Assembly (NCBI GenBank): GCA_037039925.1
Contig: JAXRKP010000817.1
Span: 83,501-147,500 of the forward strand
Direction of reading: 5' to 3'
Origin: Doris montereyensis
Taxonomy: Eukaryota; Mollusca; Gastropoda; Nudibranchia; Dorididae
Length of the DNA: 64,000 nucleotides
The translations under genes and the position numbers were made by a program. Position 1 is the stretch's first letter. Each line of letters opens with the position of its first letter. The notes below the pieces were generated by a model, which did not search any database, had not been told where the DNA came from, and saw nothing but the letters and a program-made list of their open reading frames with translations. Positions 36,201 to 48,937 of the stretch are shown in pieces.

Positions 36201-36674
36201 AGAACAATGAGCTTGATCAAGCTGAGTTTTTGCGAAAAATGGCCTATATGGTGTTGCCCTCCAAAATTTAAGAGTCTTTTGTCAACATTTTATGCTGTGC
36301 ACCTGCAAATACTTTTTATCCTGCTTTTATCAGTATTTTATGATATGAACCTGCGAATAAACATTAGCCTGCCCAAAATCCGACTTCCACCTCCCCGTGG
36401 TGAGTAGGGGGCAACAAGTATCAAGACTGTTTTTTTATCCTAAATTCCTTAAACTTGAAAAAGTAAGAAAATGAATAATTTTTAACAGTAAGAATGAAAC
36501 AGTCTCGATAATTGGCAAACGGAAGAGGTTTCTTGATCGAATAATATAATCGACAGTATCGGCGACTTAAATAGAAAACGGAGTGTCAGTAAACCGGTGC
36601 AATTTTCCAACACACCAAACCCGAAGTTTGGGGTTTTTCTTTGAAGTTTATAACAATAGGAATGAAAACCGGCG
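36201..36674. other. Inter-transposon spacer, nothing recognised
   Basis: AT-rich sequence between the MULE fragment and the Helitron; no motif found. Confidence 0.4.
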
Positions 36675-37215
36675 CAATCTTCTATGGGCAGTGTGCGCAG
36701 GTATGGCAAGCCTGACAACTTTAATTCTTTCACCTGCAATCTGTCTTGGCCAGAGATATCGCATGAGCTTTAAATAACCAACAAACAGCATCTGACAGGC
36801 CAGACCTGGTATCAAGAGTGTTTAAACTTAAAGTGATTGAGTTTATGAAGGACCTGTTGAAACGGAACATTTTTGGCAATGTTCTGGCATATGTCAGAGT
36901 GGTGGAATTTCAAAGTCATGGACTTCCTCATGTGCATATTCTTTTAATTTTAAATGAGGAACCAAAACCTAAATCTGTAGAGGATGCGAATGGAATTGTT
37001 TCTGCTGAAATTCCTGAGGAACCGTGCCTCCGACAAGCGTTTGAGAGACACATGATTCATTGACCATGTGGCATTGTCAACCCTAATTCACCTTGCATGA
37101 AAGACAAACTTATGCAGGAAACATTTCCCGAAATAGTTTATTTGTGAGACAAATTTGTGCAGCAACCTATCCAGAATACAGACATAGAAACACTGGACTA
37201 TCAGTGCGCTTCTCC
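36675..37215 (+). pseudogene. Helitron Rep (HUH endonuclease) remnant
   Basis: Around 36694-36772 one reads YGKPDNFNSFTCNLSWPEIS, then DRPDLVSRVFKLKVIEF (about 36798) and AYVRVVEFQSHGLPHVHILL (about 36884), which includes the HUH metal-binding motif as His-Val-His. It continues PEEPCLRQAFERHMIH, a stop, PCGIVNPNSPCMKDK, TFPEIVY and YPEYRHRNTG. These are successive conserved blocks of the rolling-circle Helitron Rep domain. The region with the catalytic tyrosines is not found: the tandem array begins where the protein should continue. Confidence 0.85.
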
Positions 37216-37410
37216 TATAAAACAATGTTCTGTTTCTGTTACAGTTACAGTTACAAATGCCCACTTTGTGGAGAGACTGGCAAGAAGGCTCACACGATCA
37301 ACTACTGCCCATTGAAATATGTCAATGAACATGACCCTGTGATGGTAGTTAGATCATACAATTACAACACCATGCTGAAGGGTCTGCCACCGTCTAACTG
37401 GAGACATTGA
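37093..37410 (+). CDS. Open frame joining Helitron peptide to first array unit
   Basis: A 105-codon frame passes from Helitron Rep sequence (ATYPEYRHRNTGLSVRFSYK) without a stop into the array's Cys/His peptide (CPLCGETGKKAHTINYC, YVNEHDPVMVV, NYNTMLKGLPPSNWRH). Whether it is translated is unknown. The ATG chosen is merely the first in frame; the Helitron frame upstream is broken by a stop near 37062. Confidence 0.35.
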   Translation: MHERQTYAGNISRNSLFVRQICAATYPEYRHRNTGLSVRFSYKTMFCFCYSYSYKCPLCGETGKKAHTINYCPLKYVNEHDPVMVVRSYNYNTMLKGLPPSNWRH

Positions 37411-40400
37411 ATTAGCGTTACTGGTATGTGTTGCTCTATTTATTCTCTTATCAGACTGCATGATGGATAAGTTGCCATATGAGAGATTCTTAGTAGTACA
37501 TATTTGATTAGGTAAAACAACTAACCCATTGAACTGAGAGGCGAAATACTCATTGACAGCAATATCAATGAAGTTACAAGACATACCACCTACAATTTTC
37601 TTTACTATTTATGACTTCCAAGATATCAGATTAATTTTAGGTTCCAACTGTCATCTGTTTCTGTTGCAACTACAAATGCCCACTTTGTGGAGCAACTGGC
37701 AAAAGGTTCACAAAATCAACTACTGCCCATTGAAATCATGATGTCAATGAACATGATCTTGTGATGGTAGTTAGATCATACAATTACAACACCATGCTGA
37801 AGGGTCTGCCATCGTCCAACTGGAGACATTGAATTAGCGTTACTGGTATGTGTTGCTCTATTTATTCTCTTATCAGACTATGCATGATGGATAAGTTGCC
37901 ATATTAGAGATTCTTAGTAGTAGTAGTAGTAGTACATATTTGATTAGGTAAAACAACTAACCCATTGAACTGAGAGGCGAAATACTCATTGACAGCAATA
38001 TCAATGAAGTTACAAGACATACCACCTACAATTTTCTTTACTATTTATGACTTCCAAGATATCAGATTAATTTTAGGTTCCAACTGTCATCTGTTTCTGT
38101 TGCAACTACAAATGCCCACTTTGTGGAGCGACTGGCAAGAAGGTTCCAACTACTGCCCATTGAAATATGTCAATGAACATGATCTTGTGGATGGCTGAAG
38201 TTAGATCATACAATTACAACACCATGCTGAAGGGTCTGCCATCGCCAACTGGAGACATTGAATTAGCGTTACTGGTATGTGTTGCTCTATGTTATTCTCT
38301 TATCAGACTATGCCCATGATGGATAAGTTGCCATGCTGAATGTTGGAGATTGATTCGTTACTGGTATGTGTTGCTCTATTTATTCTCTTATCAGACAGCA
38401 TAGTAGTACATATTTGATTGAGGGTAAAACAACTAACCCATTGAACTGAGAGGCGAAATACTCATTGACAGCAATATCAATGAAGTTACAAGACATACCA
38501 CCTACAATTTTCTTTACTATTTATGACTTCCAAGATATCAGATTAATTTTAGGTTCAAATGCAACTACAAAACACTGACCCGATTGAAATATGTCAATGA
38601 ACATGATGGTAGTTAGATCATACAATTACAACACCATGCTGAAGGGTCTGCCATCGCCCAACTGGAGACATTGAATTAGCGTTACTGGTATGTGTTGCTC
38701 TATTTATTCTCTTATCAGACTATGCATGATGAATAAGTTGTCATATGAGAGAGTCTTAGTAGTAGTAGTAGTACATATTTGATTAGGGTAAAACAACTAA
38801 CCCGTTGAACTGAGAGGCGAAATACTCATTGACAGCAATATCAATGAAGTTACAAGACATACCACCTACAATTTTCTTTACTATTTATGACTTCCAAGAT
38901 ATCAGATTAATTTTAGGTTCCAACTGTCATCTGTTTCTGTTGCAACTACAAATGCCCACTTTGTGGAGCGACTGGCAAGAAGGTTCACACGATCAACTAC
39001 TGCCCATTGAAATATGTCAATGAACATGATCTTGTGATGGTAGTTAGATCATACAATTACAACACCATGCTGAAGGGTCTGCCACCGTCCAACTGGAGAC
39101 ATTGAATTAGCGTTACTGGTATGTGTTGCTCTATTTATTCTCTTATCAGACAGCATGATGGATAAGTTGCAATATGAGAGATTCTTAGTAGTACATATTT
39201 GATTAGGTAAAACAACTAACCCGTTGAACTTGAACATTGACAGCAATATCAATGAAGTTATTCTTTATGACTTCCAGATGTCAGATTAATTTTAGGTTCA
39301 ACTGTCATCTGTTTCTGTTGCAACTTGCAAGACATTGAATTGCTTCTTTACTATTAGTAAAACAACTAACCGTTATGATGTGTTGCTTTATTTATTTTTT
39401 ATCAGAGTATGCATGATGGATAAGTTTTGAGAGATTCTTAGTAGTACATATTTGATTAGGGGTAAAACAACTAACCCATTGAACTGAGAGGCGAAATACT
39501 CATTGACAGCAATATCAATGAAGTTACAAGACATACCACCTACAATTTTCTTTACTATTTATGACTTCCAAGATATCAGATTAATTTTAGGTTCCAACTG
39601 TCATCTGTTTCTGTTGCAACTACAAATGCCCACTTTGTGGAGCGACTGGCAAGAAACTCACACGATTGAAATATGTCAATGAACATGACCCTGTGATGGT
39701 AGTTAGATCATACAATTACAACACCATGCTGAAGGGTCTGCCATCGCCCAACTGGAGACATTGAATTAGCGTTACTGGTATGTGTTGCTCTATTTATTCT
39801 CTTATCAGACTATGCATGATGGATAAGTTGTCATATGAGAGAGTCTTAGTAGTAGTAGTAGTACATATTTGATTAGGTAAAACAACCAACCCATTGAACT
39901 GAGAGGCGAAATACTCATTGACAGCAATATCAATGAAGTTACAAGACATACCACCTACAATTTTCTTTACTATTTATGACTTCCAAGATATCAGATTAAT
40001 TTTAGGTTCCAACTGTCATCTGTTTCTGTTGCAACTACAAATGCCCACTTTGTGGAGCGACTGGCAAGAAGGTTCACACGATCAACTACTGCCCATTGAA
40101 ATATGTCAATGAACATGATCTTGTGATGGTAGTTAGATCATACAATTACAACACCATGCTGAAGGGTCTGCCACCGCCCAACTGGAGACATTGAATTAGC
40201 GTTACTGGTATGTGTTGCTCTATTTATTCTCTTATCAGACTATGCATGATGGATAAGTTGCCATATGAGAGAGTCTTAGTAGTAGTAGTAGTACATATTT
40301 GATTAGGGTAAAACAACTAACCCATTGAACTGAGAGGCGAAATACTCATTGACAGCAATATCAATGAAGTTACAAGACATACCACCTACAATTTTCTTTA

Positions 40401-43400
40401 CTATTTATGACTTCCAAGATATCAGATTAATTTTAGGTTCCAACTGTCATCTGTTTCTGTTGCAACTACAAATGCCCACTTTGTGGAGCGACTGGCAAAA
40501 GGTTCTACGATCAACTACTACCCATTGAAATATGTCAATGAACATGACCCTGTGATGGTAGTTAGATCATACAATTACAACACCATGCTGAAGGGTCTGC
40601 CACCGCCAACTGGAGACATTGAATTATGTTACTGGTATGTGTTGCTCTATTTATTCTCTTATCAGACTATGCATGATGGATAAGTTGCCATATGAGAGAT
40701 TCTTAGTAGTACATATTTGATTAGGGTAAAACAACTAACCCATTGAACTGAGGAGAGAAATACTCATTGACAGCAATATCAATGAAGTTACAAGACATAC
40801 CACCTACAATTTTCTTTACTATTTATGACTTCCAAGATATCAGATTAATTTTAGGTTCCAACTGTCATCTGTTTCTGTTGCAACTACAAATGCCCACTTT
40901 GTGGAGCGACTGGCAAGAAGGCTCACACGATCAACTACTGCCCATTGAAATATGTCAATGAACATGATCTTGTGATGGTAGTTAGATCATACAATTACAA
41001 CACCATGCTGAAGGGTCTGCCACCGCCCAACTGGAGACATTGAATTAGCGTTACTGGTATGTGTTGCTCTATTTATTCTCTTATCAGAGTATGCATGATG
41101 GATAAGTTGCCATATGAGAGATTCTTAGTAGTACATATAAAACAATTTGATTAGGGTAAAACAACTAACCCATTGAACTGAAATACTCATTGACAGCAAT
41201 ATCAATGAAGTTACAAGACATACCACCTACAATTTTCTTTACTATTTATGACTTCCAAGATATCAGATTAATTTTAGGTTCCAACTGTCATCTGTTTCTG
41301 TTGCAATATCTGTTTCTGTTGCAACTACAAATGCCCACTTTGTGGAGCGACTGGCAAGAAGGCTCACACATCACACTGCCCATTGAAATATGTCAATGAA
41401 CATGACCCTGTGATGGTAGTTAGATCATACAATTACAACACCATGCTGAAGGGTCTGCCATCGCCCAACTGGAGACATTGAATTAGCGTTACTGGTATGT
41501 GTTGCTCTATTTATTCTCTTATCAGACTATGCATGATGGATAAGTTGCCATGTGAGAGAGTCTTAGTAGTAGTAGTAGTACACATATTTGATTAGGGTAA
41601 AACAACTAACCCATTGAACTGAGAGGCGAAATACTCATTGACAGCAATATCAATGAAGTTACAAGACATACCACCTACAATTTTCTTTACTATTTATGAC
41701 TTCCAAGATATCAGATTAATTTTAGGTTCCAACTGTCATCTGTTTCTGTTGCAACTACAAATGCCCACTTTGTGGAGCGACTGGCAAGAAGGTTCACACG
41801 ATCAACTACTGCCCATTGAAATATGTCAATGAACATGATCTTGTGATGGTAGTTAGATCATACAATTACAACACCATGCTGAAGGGTCTGCCACCGCCAA
41901 CTGGAGACATTGAATTAGCGTTACTGGTATGTGTTGCTCTATTTATTCTCTTATCAGACTAGCATGATGGATAAGTTGCCATATGAGAGATTCTTAGTAG
42001 TACATATTTGATTAGGGTAAAACAACTAACCCATTGAACTGAGAGGCGAAATACTCATTGACAGCAATATCAATGAAGTTACAAGACATACCACCTACAA
42101 TTTTCTTTACTATTTATGACTTCCAAGATATCAGATTAATTTTAGGTTCCAACTGTCATCTGTTTCTGTTGCAACTACAAATGCCCACTTTGTGGAGCGA
42201 CTGGCAAGAAGGTTCACACGACCAACTACTGCCCATTGAAATATGTCAATGAACATGATCTTGTGATGGTAGTTAGATCATACAATTACAACATCATGCT
42301 GAAGGGTCTGCCACCGCCCAACTGGAGACATTGAATTAGCGTTACTGGTATGTGTTGCTCTATTTATTCTCTTATCAGACTATGCATGATGGATAAGTTG
42401 CCATGTTAGAGATTCTTAGTAGTAGTAGTAGTACATATTTGATTAGGGTAAAACAACTAACCCATTGAACTGAGAGGCGAAATACTCATTGACAGCAATA
42501 TCAATGAAGTTACAAGACATACCACCTACAATTTTCTTTATTATTTATGACTTCCAAGCTATCAGATTAATTTTAGGTTCCAACTGTCATCTGTTTCTGT
42601 TGCAACTACAAATGCCCACTTTGTGGAGCAACTGGCAAAAGGTTCACACGATCAAGTACTGCCCATTGAAATATGTCAATGAACATGATCTTGTGATGGT
42701 AGTTAGATCATACAATTACAACACCATGCTGAAGGGTCTGCCACCGCCCAACTGGAGACATTGAATTAGCGTTACTGGTATGTGTTGCTCTATTTATTCT
42801 CTTATCAGACTATGCATGATGGATAAGTTGTCATATGAGAGATTAGTTAGTAGTACATATTTGATTAGGGTAAAACAACTAACCCATTGAACTGAGAGGC
42901 GAAATACTCATTGACAGCAATATCAATGAAGTTACAAGACATACCACCTGCAATTTTCTTTACTATTTATGACTTCAAGATATCAGATTAATTTTAGGTT
43001 CCAACTGTCATCTGTTTCTGTTGCAACTACAAATGCCCACTTTGTGGAGCGACTGGCAAGAAGGTTCACACGATCAACTACTGCCCATTGAAATATGTCA
43101 ATGAACATGATCTTGTGATGGTAGTTAGATCATACAATTACAACACCATGCTGAAGGGTCTGCCACCGCCCAACTGGAGACATTGAATTAGCGTTACTGG
43201 TATGTGTTGCTCTATTTATTCTCTTATCAGACTATGCATGATGGATAAGTTGCCATATGAGAGATAGTAGTTAGTAGTACATATTTGATTAGGGTAAAAC
43301 AACTAACCCATTGAACTGAGAGGCGAAATACTCATTGACAGCAATATCAATGAAGTTACAAGACATACCACCTACAATTTTCTTTACTATTTATGACTTC

Positions 43401-46340
43401 CAAGATATCAGATTAATTTTAGGTTCCAACTGTCATCTGTTTCTGTTGCAACTACAAATGCCCACTTTGTGGAGCGACTGGCAAGAAGGTTCACACGATC
43501 AACTACTGCCCATTGAAATATGTCAATGAACATGATCTTGTGATGGTAGTTAGATCATACAATTACAACACCATGCTGAAGGGTCTGCCACCGCCCAACT
43601 GGAGACATTGAATTAGCGTTACTGGTATGTGTTGCTCTATTTATTCTCTTATCAGACTATGCATGATGGATAAGTTGCCATATGAGAGATTCTTAGTAGT
43701 AGTAGTAGTACATATTTGATTAGGGTAAAACAACTAACCCATTGAACTGAAATACTCATTGACAGCAATATCAATGAAGTTACAAGACATACCACCTACA
43801 ATTTTCTTTACTATTTATGACTTCAAGCTATCAGAGGTTCCAACTGTCATCTGTTTCTGTTGCAACTACAAATGCCCACTTTGTGGAGCGACTGAACTGA
43901 TTGAAATATGTCAATGAACATGACCTTGTGATGGTAGTTAGATCATACAATTACAACACCATGCTGAAGGGTCTGCCATTCAACTGGAGACATTGAATTA
44001 GCGTTACTGGTATGTGTTGCTCTATTTATTCTCTTATCAGACTATGCATGATGGATAAGTTGCCATATGAGAGATTCTAGTAGTAGTACATATTTGATTA
44101 GGGTAAAACAACTAACCCATTGAACTGAGAGGCGAAATACTCATTGACAGCAATATCAATGAAGTTACAAGACATACCACCTGCAATTTTCTTTACTATT
44201 TATGACTTCCAAGCTATCAGATTAATTTTAGGTTCCAACTGTCATCTGTTTCTGTTGCAACTACAAATGCCCACTTTGTGGAGCGACTGGCAAAAGGTTC
44301 ACACGATCAAGTACTGCCCATTGAAATATGTCAATGAACATGATCTTGTGATGGTAGTTAGATCATACAATTACAACACCATGCTGAAGGGTCTGCCACC
44401 GCCCAACTGGAGACATTGAATTAGCGTTACTGGTATGTGTTGCTCTATTTATTCTCTTATCAGACTATGCATGATGGATAAGTTGCCATATGAGATTCTT
44501 ATTCTTAGTAGTACATATTTGATTAGGGTAAAACAACTAACCCATTGAACTGAGAGGCGAAATACTCATTGACAGCAATATCAATGAAGTTACAAGACAT
44601 ACCACCTACAATTTTCTTTACTATTTATGACTTCAAGATATCAGATTAATTTTAGGTTCCAACTGTCATCTGTTTCTGTTGCAACTACAAATGCCCACTT
44701 TGTGGAGCAACTGGCAAGAAGGTTCAACTACTGCCCATTGAAATATGTCAATGAACATGACCCTGTGATGGTAGTTAGATCATACAATTACAACACCATG
44801 CTGAAGGGTCTGCCGCCCAACTGGAGACATTGAATTAGCGTTACTGGTATGTGTTGCTCTATTTATTCTCTTATCAGAGTAGTGCATGATGGATAAGTTG
44901 CCATATGAGAGATTCTTACTGTCATCTGTTTCTGTACACTTTGTATATTTGATTAGGGTAAAACAACTAACCCATTGAACTGAGAGGCGAAATACTCATT
45001 GACAGCAATATCAATGAAGTTACAAGACATACCACCTACAATTTTCTTTACAATAAAGTTACAAGACATATTTATGACTTCCAAGATATCAGATTAATTT
45101 TAGGTTCCAACTGTCATCTGTTTCTGTTGCAACTACAAATGCCCACTTTGTGGAGCGACTGGCAAGAAGGCTCACCACGATCAACTACTGCCCATTGAAA
45201 TATGTCAATGAACATGATCTTGTGATGGTAGTTAGATCATACAATTACAACACCATGCTGAAGGGTCTGCCACCGCCCAACTGGAGACATTGAATTAGCG
45301 TTACTGGTATGTGTTGCTCTATTTATTCTCTTATCAGACTATGCATGATGGATAAGTTGCCATGTTAAGAGATTCTTAGTAGTACATATTTGATTAGGGG
45401 TAAAACAACTAACCATTGAACTGAGACGAAATACTCATTGATATCAATGAAGGACATACCACCTGCAATTTTCTTTACTATTTATGACTTTCCAAGCTAT
45501 CAGATTAATTTTAGGTTCCAACTGTCATCTGTTTCTGTTGCTACAAATGCCCACTTGCCATGTTAGAACATGACCCTGTGATGGTAGTTAGATCATACAA
45601 TTACAACACCATGCTGAATTCTTAGTAGAAGGCGAAATAGTGATCCAAGGTAGTTTCCAACTGTCATCTGTTTCTGTTCTACATATTCACACACGATCAA
45701 CTACTGCCCATTGAAATATTGAACATGATCTTGTGATGGTAGTTAGATCTGCAATTACAACACCATGCTGAAGGGTCTGCCACCGCCCAACTGGAGACAT
45801 TGAAAACATGTGTTGCTCTAATTCTCTTATCCATGATGGATAACATGTTAGAGATTCTTAGTAGTAGTAGTAGTACATATTTGATTAGGGTAAAACAACT
45901 AACCCGTTGAACTACTCATTGACAGCAATATCAATGAAGTTACAAGACATACCACCTACAATTTTTCTTTATTATTTATGACGTCCAAGCTATCAGATTA
46001 ATTTTAGGTTTCAACCGTCATCTGTTTCTGTTGCAACTACAAATGCCCACTTTGTGGAGTGACTGGCAAGAAGGTTCACAAGATCAACTACTGCCCATTG
46101 AAATATGTCAATGAATATGACCCTGTGATGCTAGTTAGATCATGCAACTACAACACCATGCTGGTATGTGTTACTCTATTCATTCTATTATCAGACTATG
46201 CATGAATAAGTTGCGATATTACTATAGAGATTTTCAGTAGTACAGGTTTATTTAGGGTAAAATACCTCCATTGAACTGAGAGGCGAAATACTCATCGACA
46301 GCAATATCAATGAAGTTACAAGACATACCACCTACAATTA
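37216..46340 (+). repeat. 9.1-kb tandem array of ~425-bp exon-like units
   Basis: About 21 units, most 405-436 bp and highly alike. Each unit in order: 'agattaattttag' (3' splice-site-like) followed by 'gttccaactgtcatctgttt'; a frame encoding CNYKCPLCGATGKKVHTINY, CPLKYVNEHD, VMVVRSYNYNTML and KGLPPPNWRH with a stop; 'gcgttactggtatgtgttgc' (5' splice-site-like); 'ttctcttatcagactatgca'; a variable (GTA)n run; 'gcaatatcaatgaagttaca'. Shortened or scrambled units lie near 38320-38420, 39230-39420, 43815-43910 and 45400-45850. The last unit lacks 46 bp after the NTML codons. The array separates the Rep and helicase parts of one Helitron. Confidence 0.95.
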
Positions 46341-46989
46341 GCTTGTCAGAAATCATCAAGCCTTGCCCATGTGGGGCATAATACCCCCAAAAAAAAGGAA
46401 AAGAAACCCAAATTGAGTCAAGGGTACCATTGTAGCGCGATATCTATAGTCTACATCCTCTCAAATCATGGTATATATACCTTCATTAGTTACTGAGATA
46501 CACGTGGTATGTGGTGTAGCTTAATCAGTAATTTTCGAATTGCACAGTATCACGTACTAGTACTAGCGTAAGGGACGTTATGCTACTTCGTGAAAACTGG
46601 CACCATATTGCACTTTCGTTCTGACACCCTGTACTAGCGTAAGCGACTCTTTTAAAGGCATTAAATAAGGAAAATACCTGGCAAGCAGGAACAAAATTAC
46701 CCATAACCTCGACCTTTTTTGTGACATCATCCTTTTCAGTTATCTACACACCTGCTGCCAGACGAATACAAACATCTTGACTTTGATATTGTTTTTCAAC
46801 GCCATTGAATAACATTAATGATGATTATAAATAAAACTACATGCATGTTGAAGTTAGTTATATGTTCATGGGGATTTAAGGCAAGCGTGTTGTGTGTCGT
46901 TTGTGAGCGGAGAAATGCATCTCGTTTCATGGGATGTGCCTGCGTGCAACCTGGTTGAGGGAACAGATCTGCGAGAAGCCCAAATGATT
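46341..46989. other. No recognised gene
   Basis: Spacer between the array and Helitron helicase; 'gtactagcgtaagggacgtt' near 46561 and 'gtactagcgtaagcgactct' near 46632 form a short two-copy repeat. Confidence 0.4.
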
Positions 46990-47985
46990 GGCAGAGTATA
47001 CACTGTCAGTCAAAATAAAATGAATATTTTTTTCTTCAGACACTACTTTATCATGTGAAAGGTCCACAGACCTTCAATGCTTTGAAATACTATGAAGGCC
47101 ACACATATCCCCCTATCAGAGACGCCTGCCTTGGCCGTGGATTATTAGTGAATGATGAAATACATGTAAATACGTTGCAAGAATCTGTTGTTTCCTACAT
47201 TGCAAAAGCCATGCGTGAACTTTTACCATCATTCTAACTCATTTGCAGTCCATCAAATCCATATGCACTGTGGACACACAGAGTTTGTGAATTCGCTGAC
47301 TGAAGATATTAGCCATGCATGCACCAGGACAATTTGCAAGACGATACAGTACACAACATGGGCCTCATCGTTATTGAAAATTTGGTGTTAGCAGCTGGAG
47401 GTATTTCCCTGGATAAATATGGACTACCTGCAGCACAGAGAGAAGCTACCTTAACGGTTTTTTTCTGAATACACAAAAGAAATCTCATATGACATGACTG
47501 AACAATGTGCCTTTGCTGACAACCAAATTGCAAAATTTACAGAAGATCAACTACATGCATTCCATGCAATATCAAATGCCATCAGCACCAGCCAGCAAGG
47601 CAGATTGTTTTTCCTGGATGATGGATGCTCTTGGTGGGTGTGTAAGACTTTCCTCTTGAAAACTTTGTTGGCTGATATTCGCTCTGAGGGACAGATTGCT
47701 ATAGCTACTGCCGGTAGTGGACTCGCCGCTACTCTTCTTCCTAAAATCCAGTTAAATGTTAGCCATCAACTTCAAGACAGACCAATTTGTTCCATCAAAT
47801 GGGGTACCTCATTGAGCAAACTCATCTCTGATGCATCAGCCATAGTCATTGATGAAGTCGTAGATGGTTTTTGTGATATCTTAAATGAAGGCCCTATTTC
47901 ATTTAAACTTTCTATAATAAATGAAATCTGTTATTATGATAATGTTTTCCTAGTTGTTTTTATGGTGGGGAATAAATGAGTATTC
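46990..47985 (+). pseudogene. Helitron helicase (PIF1-like) remnant
   Basis: LLYHVKGPQTFNALKYYEGH then IRDACLGRGLL (47046-47150) are the conserved block before the helicase domain. Further on: SNPYALW-like and FVNSLTEDI (47250-47310), NLVLAAGGISLDKYGLPA, FTEDQLHAFHAISNAI (47536), a ruined Walker A (FFLDDGCSWWVCKTFLLKTL, where the GPGGTGKT-type loop is shifted), IAIATAGSGLAATLLP, and LISDASAIVIDEV (the Walker B-like DE). Stops and shifts throughout. It is the downstream half of the element whose Rep lies at 36.7 kb. Confidence 0.85.
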
Positions 47986-48937
47986 ATCAGTTATGATGTA
48001 TGAAAATGTTAAATCCCTTGTGAGAATAAGTAAAAAGCACAACATCAGTGGAAGAACTATGTTCTTGTGATTGATTTACTGCAATAACATCTTGTTAATT
48101 TGTATTTGAAGCTCATCTGGCAGGCCTTGTGTTTTTCTGATAAGAGTTTATAAATAGAGGTGCAAAATAAAGTGAGGAGATGGACGATCAGGTCAGGTAG
48201 AGGTCCGAAAATGTGTAATGACCCACCTACTGAAAGTACGATCAGATTCCAAACTGGCTCAGTGCTAAACCATCAAATTGAGCACCGAGGTAATAATAGT
48301 AACTATCTCATCTTGGTGTATGGAAACACTTGGCTTGATTCCCACATGACATGAAATTTTTCGTTGGAATTTGCCACAGCTTTTCACGGCTCAATGCCTA
48401 AAAATTGACGTGAAATCTATTGATTCTATCAAACGTAGGCAATGTAATTGTGCCCCCATCCCATAAAAAACAGCAAAAAAATAACTACTTTATGGAAAAA
48501 GCTAAGGGTGAGTTAACTGTCATAAATAAGTGGAAAATATTTTCAAAACCTAGCAAAGGGAAACTACATACCCAACAATACCAAACAACTAATAAAGACA
48601 AAAAAATATGATACACTATTTACTTCTTCTATAGAGATTAAGTTAGAATGCATTTTGTGACAATCTTTTTACAATTACAATATAAACTAGTGATATGGCT
48701 TATACGTGTATAGAGAACTGCAACGAGATATAATACTTCCGTGCATGATGCTCGACCAAAAATATTTTTAATGCAGCCACAAGATTTTTTAAAAGCCTGA
48801 AAATGCATAGGGAAAATGTTTTTGTATTCAACTACAGAAGCATCAAAAAAACAAGGGATGTCTCCACAAATACTATAGGGCTTCCACAACTCGATTGTCT
48901 CAGTCAAATAATAAACTGATTTGGACCTGCATTTGGC
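47986..48937. other. No recognised gene
   Basis: Low-similarity sequence between two transposon remnants; a minus frame of 102 codons (48638-48946) matches nothing I know. Confidence 0.4.

Noticed and set aside
37553..42252. Repeated 64-codon ORFs starting MTAISMKLQ in the array
   Set aside because: They begin in the intron-like part and cross the exon-like part out of the Cys/His frame; openness follows from unit identity. The Cys/His frame is better supported.
37216..46340. CRISPR array or ribosomal DNA repeat
   Set aside because: Units are ~425 bp without repeat/spacer structure, and no rRNA sequence is seen; the DNA is animal.
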